Shown: positions 48,830-60,065, numbered from the stretch's first letter. The stretch is 64,000 nt of DNA from Nematostella vectensis (GCF_932526225.1 NC_064035.1:18279969-18343968); one strand, 5' to 3'. Program-made: numbers and translations. Notes: generated by a model from the letters alone, not told the origin.

Positions 48830-49370
48830 ACCATAGAAGTTCCATTATGAATATTCTTATAATCAAAACAATACTACGACAAGCTTTGCCCTTGTGCAGA
48901 ATATGTCATGGATGTAACAGCATTTCAAAGATTCCAAATAATATATTTAGACTGTTTAAATGCCATACTGTAATTTGAAGGTATCAATTTAGTGGTGAAT
49001 CTCTCCTTTATTGGACTGAATGTTCAGAAAAATGTCTGGAAATATAATCCACAAATGTATCTCCTTCAATGCATTACATATTGGTGCACCCACCCTTTAC
49101 CATATAGTGGCCTTGTTGTTGTTGACCTACTCCAAAATGAATGCAATGGAGAAAAAAAAAACAGATTGATTTTGGAAGCAAACCCTAAAAAAATACATCT
49201 ACGACATCACTGACAGTGCTAAAATGCTAACTTCTAATTTCAAACCAAACCCTTTCATTGATCTATGTTTGGGGTAGAGAGAAACAGCAAATAATATCAA
49301 TTGACTAAAAAAATAGTCGACGGGAGAGGAGAAATAAAGGAAATCGACTCAACTTGAAAGGTTTGGTGAA
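48830..49370. repeat. Diverged tandem duplication, unit 1
   Basis: Shares an ordered series of blocks with 49,595-50,105: ccattatgaatattc / ccattaatgtacatt, acaagctttg, gattccaaa, tccacaaatgtat / atctacaaatatac, gagaaacagcaaataatatc / gaggggaaatagcaaatagc, and ggaaatcgact / ggaagaaatttgact. Stops lie in all frames. It is an old noncoding duplication of unknown role. Confidence 0.6.
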
Positions 49371-49594
49371 AAAAATATGAGTAATGAAAATAATTTGATT
49401 GGGCATTTATTGACATTTCCCCCTTCCCATTATCTTAACCCTTCCACCACCACAGGCCTCTAAAGAGGCCAAGCCTATGCTATCCAAGCTATGTGAACAT
49501 AGCTTCAAATTCTATTATTGAAAAAGAACATGGTTGTTGCTTTAGTGTTATATAGTTTAAGTATCTTGTCCTAAAAAACCCTTCCCCTCATAAA

Positions 49595-50105
49595 AGTCCC
49601 ATTAATGTACATTTGTAAAGCTACATTCTGACAAGCTTTGTCCTTACAAAGAACAAGTAATGGATTAAACAGGATTCCAAAGATATATAGTTTCAGACAG
49701 TTTTAGATGAGATGCAATACTGAAGTTTCCATGTGGTGATTTCCCATCCTCATGGGAATTAATATCTACAAATATACATCCAGTAAAGCATTATATTTTG
49801 GTGTTTTTAGAAACCCTGGATCCAACCATTCCAGTAAAATAAAACTAAACCTCTAAAATAAATGTAATGGGAAAGAGACTGACTTGGAAAGGAAATCCTA
49901 AAAAAAGATATAAGTGAAAGTACTAAATGAAAAGTACTAAAGTACTAAATGAAAATTTCTAATTTAAAAATCAAATTTGTTCATTAATTTATTTTTTGTG
50001 TAGAGGGGAAATAGCAAATAGCATCAATTGCATAAAAATAGGAGAAGTAGGAGAAGTAAAAGGAAGAAATTTGACTATTCTTTAAATGTTTGAAAAGAAA
50101 ATATA
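49595..50105. repeat. Diverged tandem duplication, unit 2
   Basis: Second copy of the 48,830-49,370 sequence, about two-thirds identical by eye. The preceding segment (ttaagtatcttgtcctaaaaaa near 49,557) reappears as taagtatcttgttctaaaaaa near 50,240, hinting at the start of a third, truncated unit and a period near 680 bp. Confidence 0.55.
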
Positions 50106-50304
50106 ACAATAATAATTACATGATAATTATATTCAGTACTTTCCTAAAATATTCCTATTATCTTTAGGTTTAAATAAAACTGTTTTCTTTACAGATTTAT
50201 TATTTAAAAAGCAAAAGTTTGTTTTTAGTTTTATATTATATAAGTATCTTGTTCTAAAAAAAACATATTGAGTGTGTACTGCTGAATCACATAGTAATGA
50301 ACTA

Positions 50305-50500
50305 GTCATTTGAGCCCCCTCCCTCATGGTCCCGCGGAAGCCAGGGGTTAATGTGGGGTTTTAGACCACTTTTTAAGCAGAATATGTCAAGAGGGGTGGT
50401 GGTATTGACTGTTTTTTACTCTTAACTTGGAAACATGCTTTTAAAAAAGTCTAATCCCCCACCCTTTCCTGGGACCATGGATGTGGGGGTACCAAATGAC
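50305..50500. mobile_element. TA-flanked MITE-like element with GTCATTTG termini
   Basis: GTCATTTG at 50,305 and CAAATGAC at 50,493-50,500 are perfect inverted ends, each flanked by TA. Further inverted similarity follows (catggtccc / gggaccatgg). About 196 bp and noncoding. Its end resembles the CAGTCATTTGA end of the element at 46,692. Confidence 0.65.
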
Positions 50501-51409
50501 TAGTGAATAAGAACTCCCTTCTGTTCTCTTCAAGACATGGTTTTTAATTCCCATGTCTTCCAGTCTTAGCATTCATCTTGGCCCTCAGGTAGTTCCTGGT
50601 TCATGAAAGAGTGAAAACAATTATTTATTATATCTTTCAAAACAATCTTTTCATCAAGCCATTTATAATCTAACTAATTTTCCACAACTATTTGAAAAAA
50701 AAAATAAACACATGAGATGCAAGATGCAGTCAATAACAACAATACATATTGACAATAGGGGTTGATTTTTTTTTATCCCCGGTAAGGAAAATTTCTCTTG
50801 TAAGTTGAAAAAGTTGCTGTATCTTCTAAGGATATGTATCTTCTTAGGACTAAGAGCACAGGATATAAAGACAAGAACGGTCTTCTTTAGCAGCATTTGA
50901 CAAATGCAACACGATATTGGTTAGCCTTTATGAAATATCCCAACACAATCAATCTGCCCTGAAGAAGTCTTATTAAAGTCGAAAATTTGGCAGAGTTGAA
51001 TCCCAGTTTTTGGTGTATTGTATTTTATTCAACACAACCAAGAATATAGATAAAACGAAGAATGCCAAAACAAAAGCTGTTATGCTCAAATAATTTGATT
51101 ACTAAATTAAGTACTCGCATTCTTAAAGCAAACAAAAAGGACAACAAAAGCCCAATAACTGTCATATCCTCAATAGACAATACAAATCGTCGTCCGAAAC
51201 TCACCTTGCATTGTTTTTTTTTTCTCTTTCTTGTGGTTGTGCTCGCTTTTTAGTGTAAACTGCTACTTGCTTAAATTTACTAGCTAAAACCAGATAAATC
51301 TTGGCGTGAATGAATGTTAGTAGATCTCCTCTAGTTGACTTTATCCTTAAGTCACAAAATTTGAGGCAAAATAAATAATCATCGCATAATCGACAAGAAC
51401 TTTTTCCCT

Positions 51410-51691
51410 TGCTCCGCGCTTGTATTTAGTCGCCATTTCGGGGCCGAGTGGGGCCTGGGAGTCGCGCGGCTGCATGACTGGCTGGCGAGTGACACCACAG
51501 GGTACCTGCGCGATGACCACAAAAACCAAGTCGCATACCTATACCATATTTCTATGCCTATGGAGCTACGCGCGCGGCCTGCGGCCGCGCTTGGCTCCGC
51601 TACAAATAGCCCGTCTATTGAGAGCCTAAAGTGGACCTTCGGTCGTTTTGAGGGGGTTCGCACCCCCTGCACCCCCCTAGGTACGGGCCTG
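51410..51691 (-). mobile_element. GC-rich dispersed element ending in CAGGCCCGTACC
   Basis: Read on the minus strand it starts CAGGCCCGTACC (51,680-51,691), then a G/C-rich stretch, aggtccact, gggctatttgtagcggagcc and a gcggccgcaggccgcg palindrome. The end and internal motif are shared with 48,347-48,480. The 189-codon minus frame crossing it is composed of this repeat plus AT-rich flank and is not supported as a gene. Confidence 0.55.
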
Positions 51692-51801
51692 AACCACTCA
51701 ATTAGGAAGAGAATTACACTAATGATAAATAGAAATAATTTTGTTACTATGAGCTCTATTTGATTCCAATTATAGAACTGGACTAAAAAGAATTTTTTTC
51801 T

Positions 51802-51868
51802 GCTATCTGAGCCTCGGCATGTTCTTAAAATTTGGTGAAATCTCAGGCTGGACGTTCTTATAAAAAAT
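51802..51868 (-). mobile_element. TTATAAGAACGTC-family fragment, inverted
   Basis: The reverse complement contains tttataagaacgtccagc, then gagatttcaccaaatttt, then gaacatgccgaggctcagat, matching 32,970-33,046 almost base for base apart from a short internal duplication in the latter. It ends about 165 bp upstream of the HACL1 start codon. Confidence 0.7.
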
Positions 51869-52030
51869 AGATTCTTATTAAAAAAAAAAGTGTAACCAGA
51901 ATATCTGAATTTTTCGCGCCAGTCTACCACTACCCTCTCTCCATCCACTTCACAGGAACCCCAATGTATCTCCTCCCCCTAAGGACACTGTCGTACACTC
52001 TTACACGAAGTTCTCCGTTTTTGAAGAGGC

Positions 52031-52041
52031 AAGATGGCGGC
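52031..52041 (+). promoter_or_regulatory. YY1-type AAGATGGCGGC motif overlapping the HACL1 start codon
   Basis: AAGATGGCGGC spans the initiating ATG (52,034). This is the YY1 consensus found at starts of many animal genes and also a good translation-start context. The same motif occurs at 37,010 in the R3H gene's CpG-rich interval. Binding is inferred. Confidence 0.5.
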
Positions 52042-55000
52042 CGAACCTAACGAAACCCTATCCGGAGCTACTCTCCTCGCAAGAGCGCTAAGGGCTCAAG
52101 GATGCGAGTACATGTTTGGAGTTGTGGGTATACCCGTCATAGAAATAGCAATTGCAGCCCAAGCAGAAGGCATTAAGTATGTTGGCATGAGAAACGAGCA
52201 ATCTGTAAGTAAAGTTAAGTTAAGCTTAAGAGTGTACGTGCTTTTATGATGCACGATCATTGGACATCTCTTGAATACACGTTGTTTTCTTTTGTTTGAA
52301 GGCTTGCTATGCTGCCTCTGCAATTGGGTATTTGACAAGAAGGTAATAATTTAGCTGGGATAGATACATAAATATGGCAGGTTCAAGTGGCATACTAACC
52401 TACCCCCCCCCCCCTAAAAAAAGTAGAAAACGAAAATATTTTGCTTACTAGCGCCTCTTGTTTATTATATAGAAATATTTAGTCCCTTCTCTGCCACAAA
52501 GAATGCCTTACTATATAGTTTTGCAGAATATAACATAAGTTTAATTCAATGCCTTATTGTTTTCCATCTTGTAATCCATCAGGCCAGGGGTGTGTCTTGT
52601 GGTATCTGGGCCAGGGTTACTACATGCCTTGGGAGGACTAGCAAATGCCACTGAAAATTGCTGGTAAGCCACTGAGACGTCCTGTCTTTATCAAGGTGTC
52701 AATCCCACCCTCCCCCTCCCCTATGACCCTCAACTCATTCATCAATTCATATATGCATCATTGAGTATACCTGTATCTGGGAGCTATTATGTTTTTAGGC
52801 CTGTCCTGGTAATAGGTGGCTCATCAGACTTAGACCAGGAGGGTCAGGGAGCATTCCAGGAGATACCACAGGTATGAGTTCAAGGGAGTGGAGGACTTCA
52901 TATTAACATATTGGGTGATTGTTGGCAAAATGAGTTTTGACCCTAAGGGATAGCAATTTGGGTGTGGTCAATAGCAATTCTTACCCCTATAGGCTGAATT
53001 AGACAGTGCAACTTAGTTGAATGCGACTTGCCAGTGACATCTCTACTAAGCCTAACTCTTCTACTAAAACTTGTAGTGTGTAATTCAGGGCTAAGACATG
53101 TCATGAGCAGGTCAGATATGACTTTATGGTGCGTCTGAATCAGCTTTAAGAGTTAGCACATTGGGTATGGTTGAAGCAATTTTTAAACCTAAGAGAAAGC
53201 ACTACTGTTAGTTACTGACAAATAAAGCATGAGAACCCCTAGGCAATAGAAGAATCTAAAGGGTCAACACTCCTTAGGGATTATAGCAGTTGTTAGAAGT
53301 CAATCCCCTAAAAGATAGGTTATCCATAGCTCTCATAGCTGTCAACCTCACTTTAGGAAAAATCTCAAGAAAATACAATGAATGTATCAGAAGTACCAAG
53401 AAAGCTAATGCGGGAGAATACAGTAAATGTATGGATATTTTCAAGAAAATAAGGCTTGAGAAAAGGTTCAAAATCTTGAGACACTAATGTGGTAGATTTG
53501 ACAGCTATGACCTCTTTCTACTTTTATGGAGAGTCTCCACTTACTGGTCATTACAATAAGGTTAGCCTGCATAGCAAGTGTTTCTGTGGGTTTCCGGCAC
53601 AAAGAAATGCAACAAAAGGAAAAGACCACCATTTTGGACGTGCAAGAAATTGTCTCGATTTTTGCTCTCTCCCATTTCTCCCGTAGCCAAAATGGTGTTC
53701 TCTCGCTTTGGTGGTGTTTTTTTTGGTGCTGGAAACCCACAGAAACGCTTGCTATGCAGGCTACAAAAAAGGTTAACTGTAGTACATCGCATGCTCATAT
53801 AAAAAGATCCTTAATCTTTAATGTAATTTTGACGTTTTGCTCAGGTTGAGGCTGCCAAACCTTACTGTAAATATTCAGCAAGACCAAGCAGTATACACAG
53901 CATTGGTTTCTTTGTTGAAAAGGTATTTTTGAAGGGTCTATTTTGTTATTGCAATTACATAAGACTTTCTTTTGTGCCAACTGTACTGAGAGAGTAGAGG
54001 TGACTGCAGAGGGCAGCTCAATAGAGGTTCAACTGTACTTTAGCATATTAAAATCATTTGGGTGTTCACAATGTGGCTTTAGGAGGAATACTGCCTCCTC
54101 CCCAAGAAAATAATGTGATTGACCTCTCAGCTCTTAATATGCCAACTGATCAAATTTATGTCTTCTCAGGCTGTTCGGACCAGTATATATGGACGCCCAG
54201 GTGCTTGCTACCTGGACATTCCTGGAAATATGGTCAACGAAGAGGTTCAAGCATGTAAAGCAAAGTAAGAATAGCAACCACATTTTTTATGTTGCTCACA
54301 TTACTACTAAGGAAGTATGTTATTCAATTAACACATTGCATAGAGATTGTTGCAAAACCCATATTGTATCATTTGCAATCCAGGGTGTTTTCTCAGTGCC
54401 CAGCCCCCCCGAAATGCCTAGCTGACTATAGTTCAGTGAAGCAAGCTGTGGAACTCCTCAGTAAAGCTGAAAAGCCACTTGTCATTATAGGGAAAGGTTT
54501 GTTCTAAAATTAACACTACCATCCTATAAGATATCTATAACTATAAGCCATCGCCCTTATAGTGGCACAAGATCCCTTTGTTATCATAAAGATGGGCCAC
54601 GTAGAGAAAACGCGAAATTCATTTTCATTTTCGAATTTCTATGTTGGTGAAATTTACCTTTGATTTTCAATGTTGGTTTTTTAATGTTTATTTTCAATGT
54701 TGTTTTTCAATGTTGATATTCAATGTTGATTTTCAATATTGATTTTCAATGGGGTTTATTTTTGGAAGTACATATTTTTTTATCAGTTTTATATTATTTT
54801 TTTGTGTGAATAGATTGCATGCGGGATGTTTCAATTAATATTTTCTGTTTGTCATTTTTTTGCCACAATATTTTTTTGTATTTTTTTCGTCAAAGAATAA
54901 AAAATAAATAGAAAATAAATGTTAAATAAAGGAATTAGGATTTTAATTTGTTTTATTTTATATTATTTTTTATAGTTGATTTCCAGTATAGTGATTGGTT

Positions 55001-58000
55001 TACTATCATAACACTGGGCCACCATTTGAAAGTGACAAGGCCAAAATCTGTTCAACATCTCTGCTAGGGCCTCATAAAACTATAAAAATTTCTATAATTA
55101 ATATATATAATTATATGTCTATAATTTCCCTGAAATTTTCCCTGGCTGGAAGAAGCAGAATATTACTCCCCTAACTTTACTTATTGTGTGACACATGCAG
55201 GTATCACAAACTACACCTCCTCATTATGTGATGTTTTTAGGAGCTGCTTATTCCCATGCTGAGAGACCACTTTTAGAGATGATAGACAGATGCAAGCTAC
55301 CATTTCTTCCCACTCCCATGGGCAAGGGAGTTATCTCGGATGACCATCCCTTATGTGTTGCCCCAGCCCGGTCTCTGTGAGTTGAGAAGGTGTTTTAGTG
55401 CTTAAGCCCAAAGCAAACACCATCATCAAACCGGGCCCAACAATGCTGTGTGTTGTGCCAAACAATGCTTACACAGTTTGTACGAGGAAAGCAGTATTTT
55501 AAATCAACACATCAAGATTACATCATATGTAAAGTTCTCAGCAAAGGAACATGCAAGAGCTGGTTGAGAATGGGTACAGCTAAATGCACCAAACAGAACA
55601 GAAAAATAGTATTGAAAACCCCATGGGGGCTTTTAAGCAGCATTATACATCAATGAATATACATTTTTTTCAGTGCCTTGTCAAATGCTGATGTTATTTT
55701 ACTATGCGGAGCAAGACTCAATTGGATGTTACACTTTGGTAAAGCTCCAAGATTTAGAAAGGATGTCAAATTCATTCAGGTATTGCTTTTGTGCTTTATG
55801 GCTGCTTCTTTCTTTAAGTGAAGTTTAAGTTTTCCCTGTTTCAGTATAAACACTTCACTTTAAAATTTGTTTCAAATAAAAAAAAATTAAACAAAATAAA
55901 ATTTTAAAAAATGATAAAAATTTGTTTGAAATATAGATTATATTGAAATTATTTAAGATGGATTAAAGCGCCTGCTTGTTCGTGTGCATCCTTATCGTAC
56001 CTGTACCATGCTTGAGTACTGTCATCCCATGAAACACATGAAAATGTGACTTTTCACAGTTGTTGTTAGCAAGAGGTCAACGTCAACAGAATTTGGGTTT
56101 TACATTCCTTGATGGTGCCATTTATGATTTGAGTAAAACTGTGCACAATCAGACACATTTCCCTCTCAGAGCCGTAGCAGGCCATGTAAGAATGGAGGGG
56201 GCACAGTACAGAAACATTAAAAAAATATTGAGGGGGGGGGGGGCACATGCCCCCAGTTCCCCACCCTCTGTACAGCCCTGCCTCTATGTATTATGTGTGA
56301 TGATATGGTTGTTGTTATAAGGTTGATATCCATGCAGAGGAGATGGGTAACAATGTCTCATCTGGTATTTTCCTGTATGGTGATCTCCCTGGAGTTATTG
56401 AACAGGTAAGCTAGCATTACTGTTCATCTACAGTTATTTCTGTGGTATGATGGTGAAGGAGGATTCATCTCCCTCTTACTTTATTTCACATTCCATTTTA
56501 GCATTCAATTAAAAGTATAATTTTATGTGCATTTTTTTTAGATAACTGAAAGAATTACAAAAAGAGGCAACATTATGCAAGCAGAGAAACTGTCTGAATG
56601 GACTGTTCAACTTAACAAAAAGTCAGAGAGGAATCTTATGATGAACAAAGTAGGAAACTTCTTCACTTCTGCTTCTGCTTCTTCACAGCTAACTAGATAA
56701 TTCATAGTATTTCCTTTTTAGGAGCTCTCATCAGTGGTCACTGTTCCAATGAGCTACTACCAAGCATATGGACAGGTATTTTTTTTTTTATCCAGACTAT
56801 GGTAGAAATCGCAATATTGAGAGTATAATAAAATGTAACCCCTTTTAGCTTCCTTGCTTGCCACTCATTCATCAGGAAACTTTGTCATGTGCAAAGCACC
56901 TCACTCGAGATACTCCAGAAAGAAAATAACACCAACTGCCTTCCTTTTTTATAGATAAAAAAATTCCTTCCCCAAGACTGCTTTATTGTTAATGAGGGAG
57001 CGAACACGATGGATATTGGCCGAACAATGATGCCAAACCATTTCCCAAGAAGAAGGTGAGGACTCCATTGTCACTCCCAGGCTTTCTGAATATGCTCCCA
57101 GCAAAGGAATAAATATTCCAGGAGTGCAGGCACTCCCAAGAGGGGAGGCATGGGGCGCACAGAGTTTTGAAATTCAGGGGCGGATACAGTGGGGGTGGAT
57201 ATCCACCCCCCCTTTTTGAGTAAAAAAAATGAAAGGTCACTTTGTTTGAAGAAATTAAATATCTGAGGGACGGGAGGTACTGTCCATGTGCCTTTGCCTG
57301 CTTGACTTTGCTGTCAATACAAATCCAATACAGCATGAACTAGTTAGATCTATGTGACCTACCAAGAACCACTGGACCACTTATCCACTGCCCATTTTGA
57401 ATTTCTGGATCCGCCCCTGAAATTCCAATATTTTCTAGGCCGGGGGAACTATTGCTTGTACCCATGCAATTGCTACTGTCATCTGCTGCAAACAATATGT
57501 TTTTTTCTTACTAGGCTAGACGCTGGAACGTTTGGTACAATGGGTGTTGGCACAGGGTTTGCCATCGCAGCAGCCATGCTGGCAGAAGGTCAGGCTGAAC
57601 AGCGGGGCTTACCTGCAGAAAGGGTTGTGTGCATACAAGGAGATAGTGCATTTGGGTTCTCAGGGATGGAACTTGAAACTTCATGCAGGTATTATATCAC
57701 ACTGATCTGCCCTGATGTTTGGGTTGCAGTCATCAGAGTTCTCGTCTCCTTTGCAGCCATCCGGGTTTGTCAGTCACAAAAGCCCTCCAATCCTCCAGCG
57801 TTTTCGCGACTGACAAACGCAGAAGGCTGCAAAGGAGACTACCAGAGTTCTGGCTCCCAACTTTTCTATACAAATACCTAAACTCCATCATAAGCAAAAT
57901 TGAGTTGTGGATTCCCCCATTATTATCACTGACAATAATACTTGGATATGAAAGGGGTTTATGGAAGTCATTGGATTTCATTTATTCTATTTCAGATATA

Positions 58001-59182
58001 ACCTTCCGATTGTGTTTATTGTCATCAATAATAATGGGATAGGCACTGGTATGGACCAAGACTCTTGGGATGCTATCAAGAAACCAGCATTAGAGTAAGA
58101 CTTTATTATCCATTTGAAGGATAGAATGTTGGATCTTTATTTCTGCAAGCTTTTACAAATATTTTCTACAGATTTCCTATGCAGGAGTTGTGTTTTCACT
58201 TTAAAAGCTGTGCTCATTTGTTTTTTGGTATTTGCATACTCTCTCCCCAGGGCCGTAGCAGGGGGTGGGGCACTGTGGGCCATTTCTCCCTCAATATTTT
58301 CCATTTTATAAGCAAATGACCAGTGATGGTGTGGCTGGGACCCCCCCCCTCCCCCAATATTTTCTCAATGTTTATGTATTGTGCCCCCCCCCCCCCAAAT
58401 CTTACGTGGCCTGCTACGGCGCTGCTCCCCTCAAATATCTAAAATGTATGTCATAGTAACAATGGTGTGAAATTGCATCACACAGATTACATGATACTAA
58501 AAACTTATACAAATCGTCACAGGCACTACTGGGATCATCTTCGTTTATAATTCTAGAAAATATCTTTTTTTGTTTATGTTAGTTCATTGATATGGTCTCA
58601 CTATTCACAACCTGTGGAAGATGTGAGGATAGCCATCTTCTGTGGAATCATGGAGTGCTTTTTAATTGTGTCTAACATGTATGCCCTTCTTGGATATCTC
58701 AGAGCCCTTCCCATGGCATTATCTCCAAATGCAAGCTACGAAAAAATGATGGAGGCATTCGGAGGCAAGGGATATTGTGCCCAGACATCAGCTGAGCTAC
58801 ACAAGGCCCTAGAACAAGCCTTTTACAATACCGCTACTACATGCAAGCCAGCCCTGATAAATGTGATTATTGATACTTCAGCTGATCGTAAACCACAGGT
58901 GTGCAGATTGGTTAGTTCTTCATGTAGCAAACTCCCTCACCCCTAATACCCCTTTCACGCACTATATACGGCTAGTAAAACCCTGTACAATTACGGCCAC
59001 CCCCCTTAGTAAAAAGGGGTATCAATCAATCGGGCATTTAACGGACTTGAAGTTTTATCAGTCACGAGCTCACACTGGTTTGCTACCTTAGTATGCAATT
59101 GTTCTTGACAAGTTTTACACAGTAATTACAAGACATTTTTTTTTTACAGGATTTTCACTGGCTGACGCGGTCTAAGATGTAA
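52034..59182 (+). CDS. HACL1: 2-hydroxyacyl-CoA lyase 1, peroxisomal
   Basis: Exons: 52034-52204, 52302-52342, 52583-52663, 52799-52871, 53845-53922, 54170-54264, 54384-54496, 55241-55376, 55674-55779, 56322-56405, 56542-56649, 56722-56775, 56955-57055, 57515-57688, 57996-58094, 58703-58898, 59150-59182; 1,743 nt, 580 aa, close to the human length of about 578. The family cleaves 2-hydroxyacyl-CoA to formyl-CoA and a shortened aldehyde in peroxisomal alpha-oxidation (phytanic and 2-hydroxy fatty acids), using thiamine diphosphate and Mg2+. Visible support: the N-terminal ThDP-enzyme region with RNEQS, where E55 is the expected cofactor-activating glutamate; [11 protein letters not shown]; the central domain, residues about 195-330 ([30 protein letters not shown]); and the C-terminal ThDP motif from [14 protein letters not shown] (456-469) to VINNNG (481-486). 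The end, [10 protein letters not shown], finishes in SKM, a type 1 peroxisomal signal like SNM in the human protein. All junctions are GT-AG and in frame. Exon 16 is set at the acceptor tatctcag because it fits homologues best; an upstream in-frame acceptor at 58,582 would add 40 residues. Confidence 0.95.
53322..53515. mobile_element. Possible degraded inverted-repeat element in HACL1 intron 4
   Basis: tcatagctgtcaacctcac near 53,334 reappears inverted as tttgacagctatgac near 53,500, and aaaaatctcaagaaaat has an imperfect inverted partner. The arms are diverged and the ends unclear. The rest of this 973-bp intron, apart from the MITE at 53,565, is unassigned. Confidence 0.35.
53565..53761. 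mobile_element. MITE with 33-bp inverted repeats in HACL1 intron 4
   Basis: Termini gcctgcatagcaagtgtttc (continuing tgtgggtttcc) and the inverted copy ggaaacccacagaaacgc followed by ttgctatgcaggc differ at only two or so positions. TA flanks both ends (53,563-53,564 and 53,762-53,763). The interior carries smaller inverted segments (caccattttgg / ccaaaatggtg). ORFs on both strands are mirror images of the palindrome, not genes. Confidence 0.88.
54652..54760. repeat. Small minisatellite in HACL1 intron 7
   Basis: About seven imperfect copies of a unit near 15 bp, ttttcaatgttgatt, follow one another. They lie in a 744-bp AT-rich intron. Noncoding. Confidence 0.8.
56171..56280. mobile_element. 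GCCGTAGCAGG-type repeat with G run, HACL1 intron 9
   Basis: gccgtagcaggccatgtaag, then ggggcacagtacagaaacatt, then aatattg and a 12-G run (56,232-56,243). This matches the reverse complement of 58,333-58,420 over about 85 bp. Confidence 0.65.
57175..57419. mobile_element. hAT-like MITE in HACL1 intron 13
   Basis: 15-bp inverted ends CAGGGGCGGATACAG (57,175-57,189) and CTGGATCCGCCCCTG (57,405-57,419), one mismatch. tgaaattc is present at both borders (57,168-57,175 and 57,418-57,425), overlapping the terminal bases, as expected for an 8-bp duplication typical of hAT elements. About 245 bp, noncoding. Confidence 0.8.
57750..57837. mobile_element. Short fold-back repeat, TTTGCAGCC family, HACL1 intron 14
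   Basis: tctcctttgcagccatccgg, then gtttgtcagtc, is mirrored by gactgacaaac, gcagaaggctgc and aaaggaga. About 88 bp. A second member lies at 61,338-61,420 in the ODF3 intron. Confidence 0.7.
58251..58420. mobile_element. Inverted-repeat element with gccgtagcagg ends, HACL1 intron 15
   Basis: ggccgtagcagg at the left and cctgctacggc at the right are inverted ends. The right half is the inverted relative of 56,171-56,262, with C runs in place of G runs (e.g. 58,384-58,396). Noncoding. Confidence 0.65.
58583..58702 (+). other. Possible alternative 5' extension of HACL1 exon 16
   Basis: An acceptor (tttatgttag) precedes 120 nt that are open and in frame with exon 16. Its use would insert 40 residues (beginning DSLIWSHY) before ALPMALSP. 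The known family has no such segment here, so the shorter exon is preferred. Retained-intron chance openness is the simplest alternative. Confidence 0.25.
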
Positions 59183-59308
59183 TGCCGTGCCACAACAGCA
59201 GGGAAACATGCATCAGTGAATCAGCATGAAGAGAGAAAACAATTCCAAGAAACATTAGCATCACTCACTCGATGATGTAGTACACCCAAATATACAAATA
59301 CTACTCAA

Positions 59309-59334
59309 AATAAAAGTATTTTTATTGGAATAAA
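59309..59334 (+). terminator. Two AATAAA polyadenylation signals of HACL1
   Basis: AATAAA at 59,309-59,314 and at 59,329-59,334, 127-152 bp after the stop codon, in AT-rich sequence. A good position for the mRNA 3' end. Confidence 0.7.
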
Positions 59335-59349
59335 ATCTATTTGTAAATT

Positions 59350-60065
59350 TGCCATATCTATTTTCTATTTTTTTATTTACCTGTTTTATTCCTTGTACTC
59401 CCCACAAAAGCGCTATAAGCCCCTGGAGGCTTATTTGCTTGGTTATTTCATCTCAGATGAGAGGAGACGGGCTAGAAAAAAGTGCCTTGGAAAAAAAAAA
59501 TACAAAGCAACAAAACAAATAAATAAAATAGTTCACAGCTCCAATGCTAAAGGTCGACAAGCTAACAACCAGAAACCGTGCATGATTATTATTTTCCTGG
59601 ATAAAATTTATTCCGCTTCTAGTCGTTACAGTAAATCGCTCGTACGTATTGCTTTATCAGATTGCTTTTGAAACAAGACATGCGACGCGTTTGATTTGCG
59701 CAGCGACGCGAAACTCTTTACATTGGCCCATCCGTGCTCTTATTGGTCAAGAAAACAATCGATTGTTAATTATTCACATTTTGCACTTGCCTTCTTATTT
59801 GTGGTATCTCGAGTGATCAAGTTTCATTGACAGATATTAAAATTCATGCTCGCGCAATTCCTTAGAGATGGTATGTTTGGGGCAAGAGCGTGTCGTTGGT
59901 GACAGTAGTGAGAGATCAACTCTCGCCTTTCTATTGCAATCTAGGGATGAAAATTAATTGAATTGCTGTCCGAATTATCAAGAAACTTCACGCGCTATTT
60001 AGTGACGAAGGGTAAAATCTCTAGCTAGAAACTACGTCTATAAACTCAGGGCAAACTTTACAAGA
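59350..60065 (+). promoter_or_regulatory. HACL1-ODF3 intergenic region with candidate ODF3 promoter
   Basis: No gene of its own. Inverted CCAAT boxes (cattggccc at 59,720-59,728 and tattggtca at 59,741-59,749) and a modest CpG-rich patch (gcgacgcg, cgcagcgacgcg) lie about 320-370 bp before the ODF3 start codon. No convincing RFX X-box was found by eye, though ciliary genes often have one. Confidence 0.4.

Larger units (their letters stand above)
47950..52030. other. Intergenic DNA between the R3H gene and HACL1, repeat-rich
   Basis: No supported gene on either strand. Most of it can be assigned to repeats listed separately: a TTATAAGAACGTC relative, a 95-bp fold-back, CAGGCCCGTACC-ended elements, a diverged tandem duplication and a TA-flanked MITE. 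The region 50,510-51,400 is unassigned AT-rich sequence. Confidence 0.55.

Noticed and set aside
51379-51948. 189-codon minus-strand ORF as a gene
   Set aside because: It spans a dispersed GC-rich repeat and an inverted TTATAAGAACGTC fragment. The translation shows no coherent domain.
53468-53849. Overlapping ORFs on both strands at 53.5-53.8 kb
   Set aside because: They are mirror-image readings of the palindromic MITE at 53,565-53,761 (the same peptide-like CGFPAP/LWVSGT patterns appear on both strands).
57354-57881. 175-codon + ORF as a separate gene
   Set aside because: Only its middle (57,515-57,688) is coding, being HACL1 exon 14. The ends are MITE and intron sequence.
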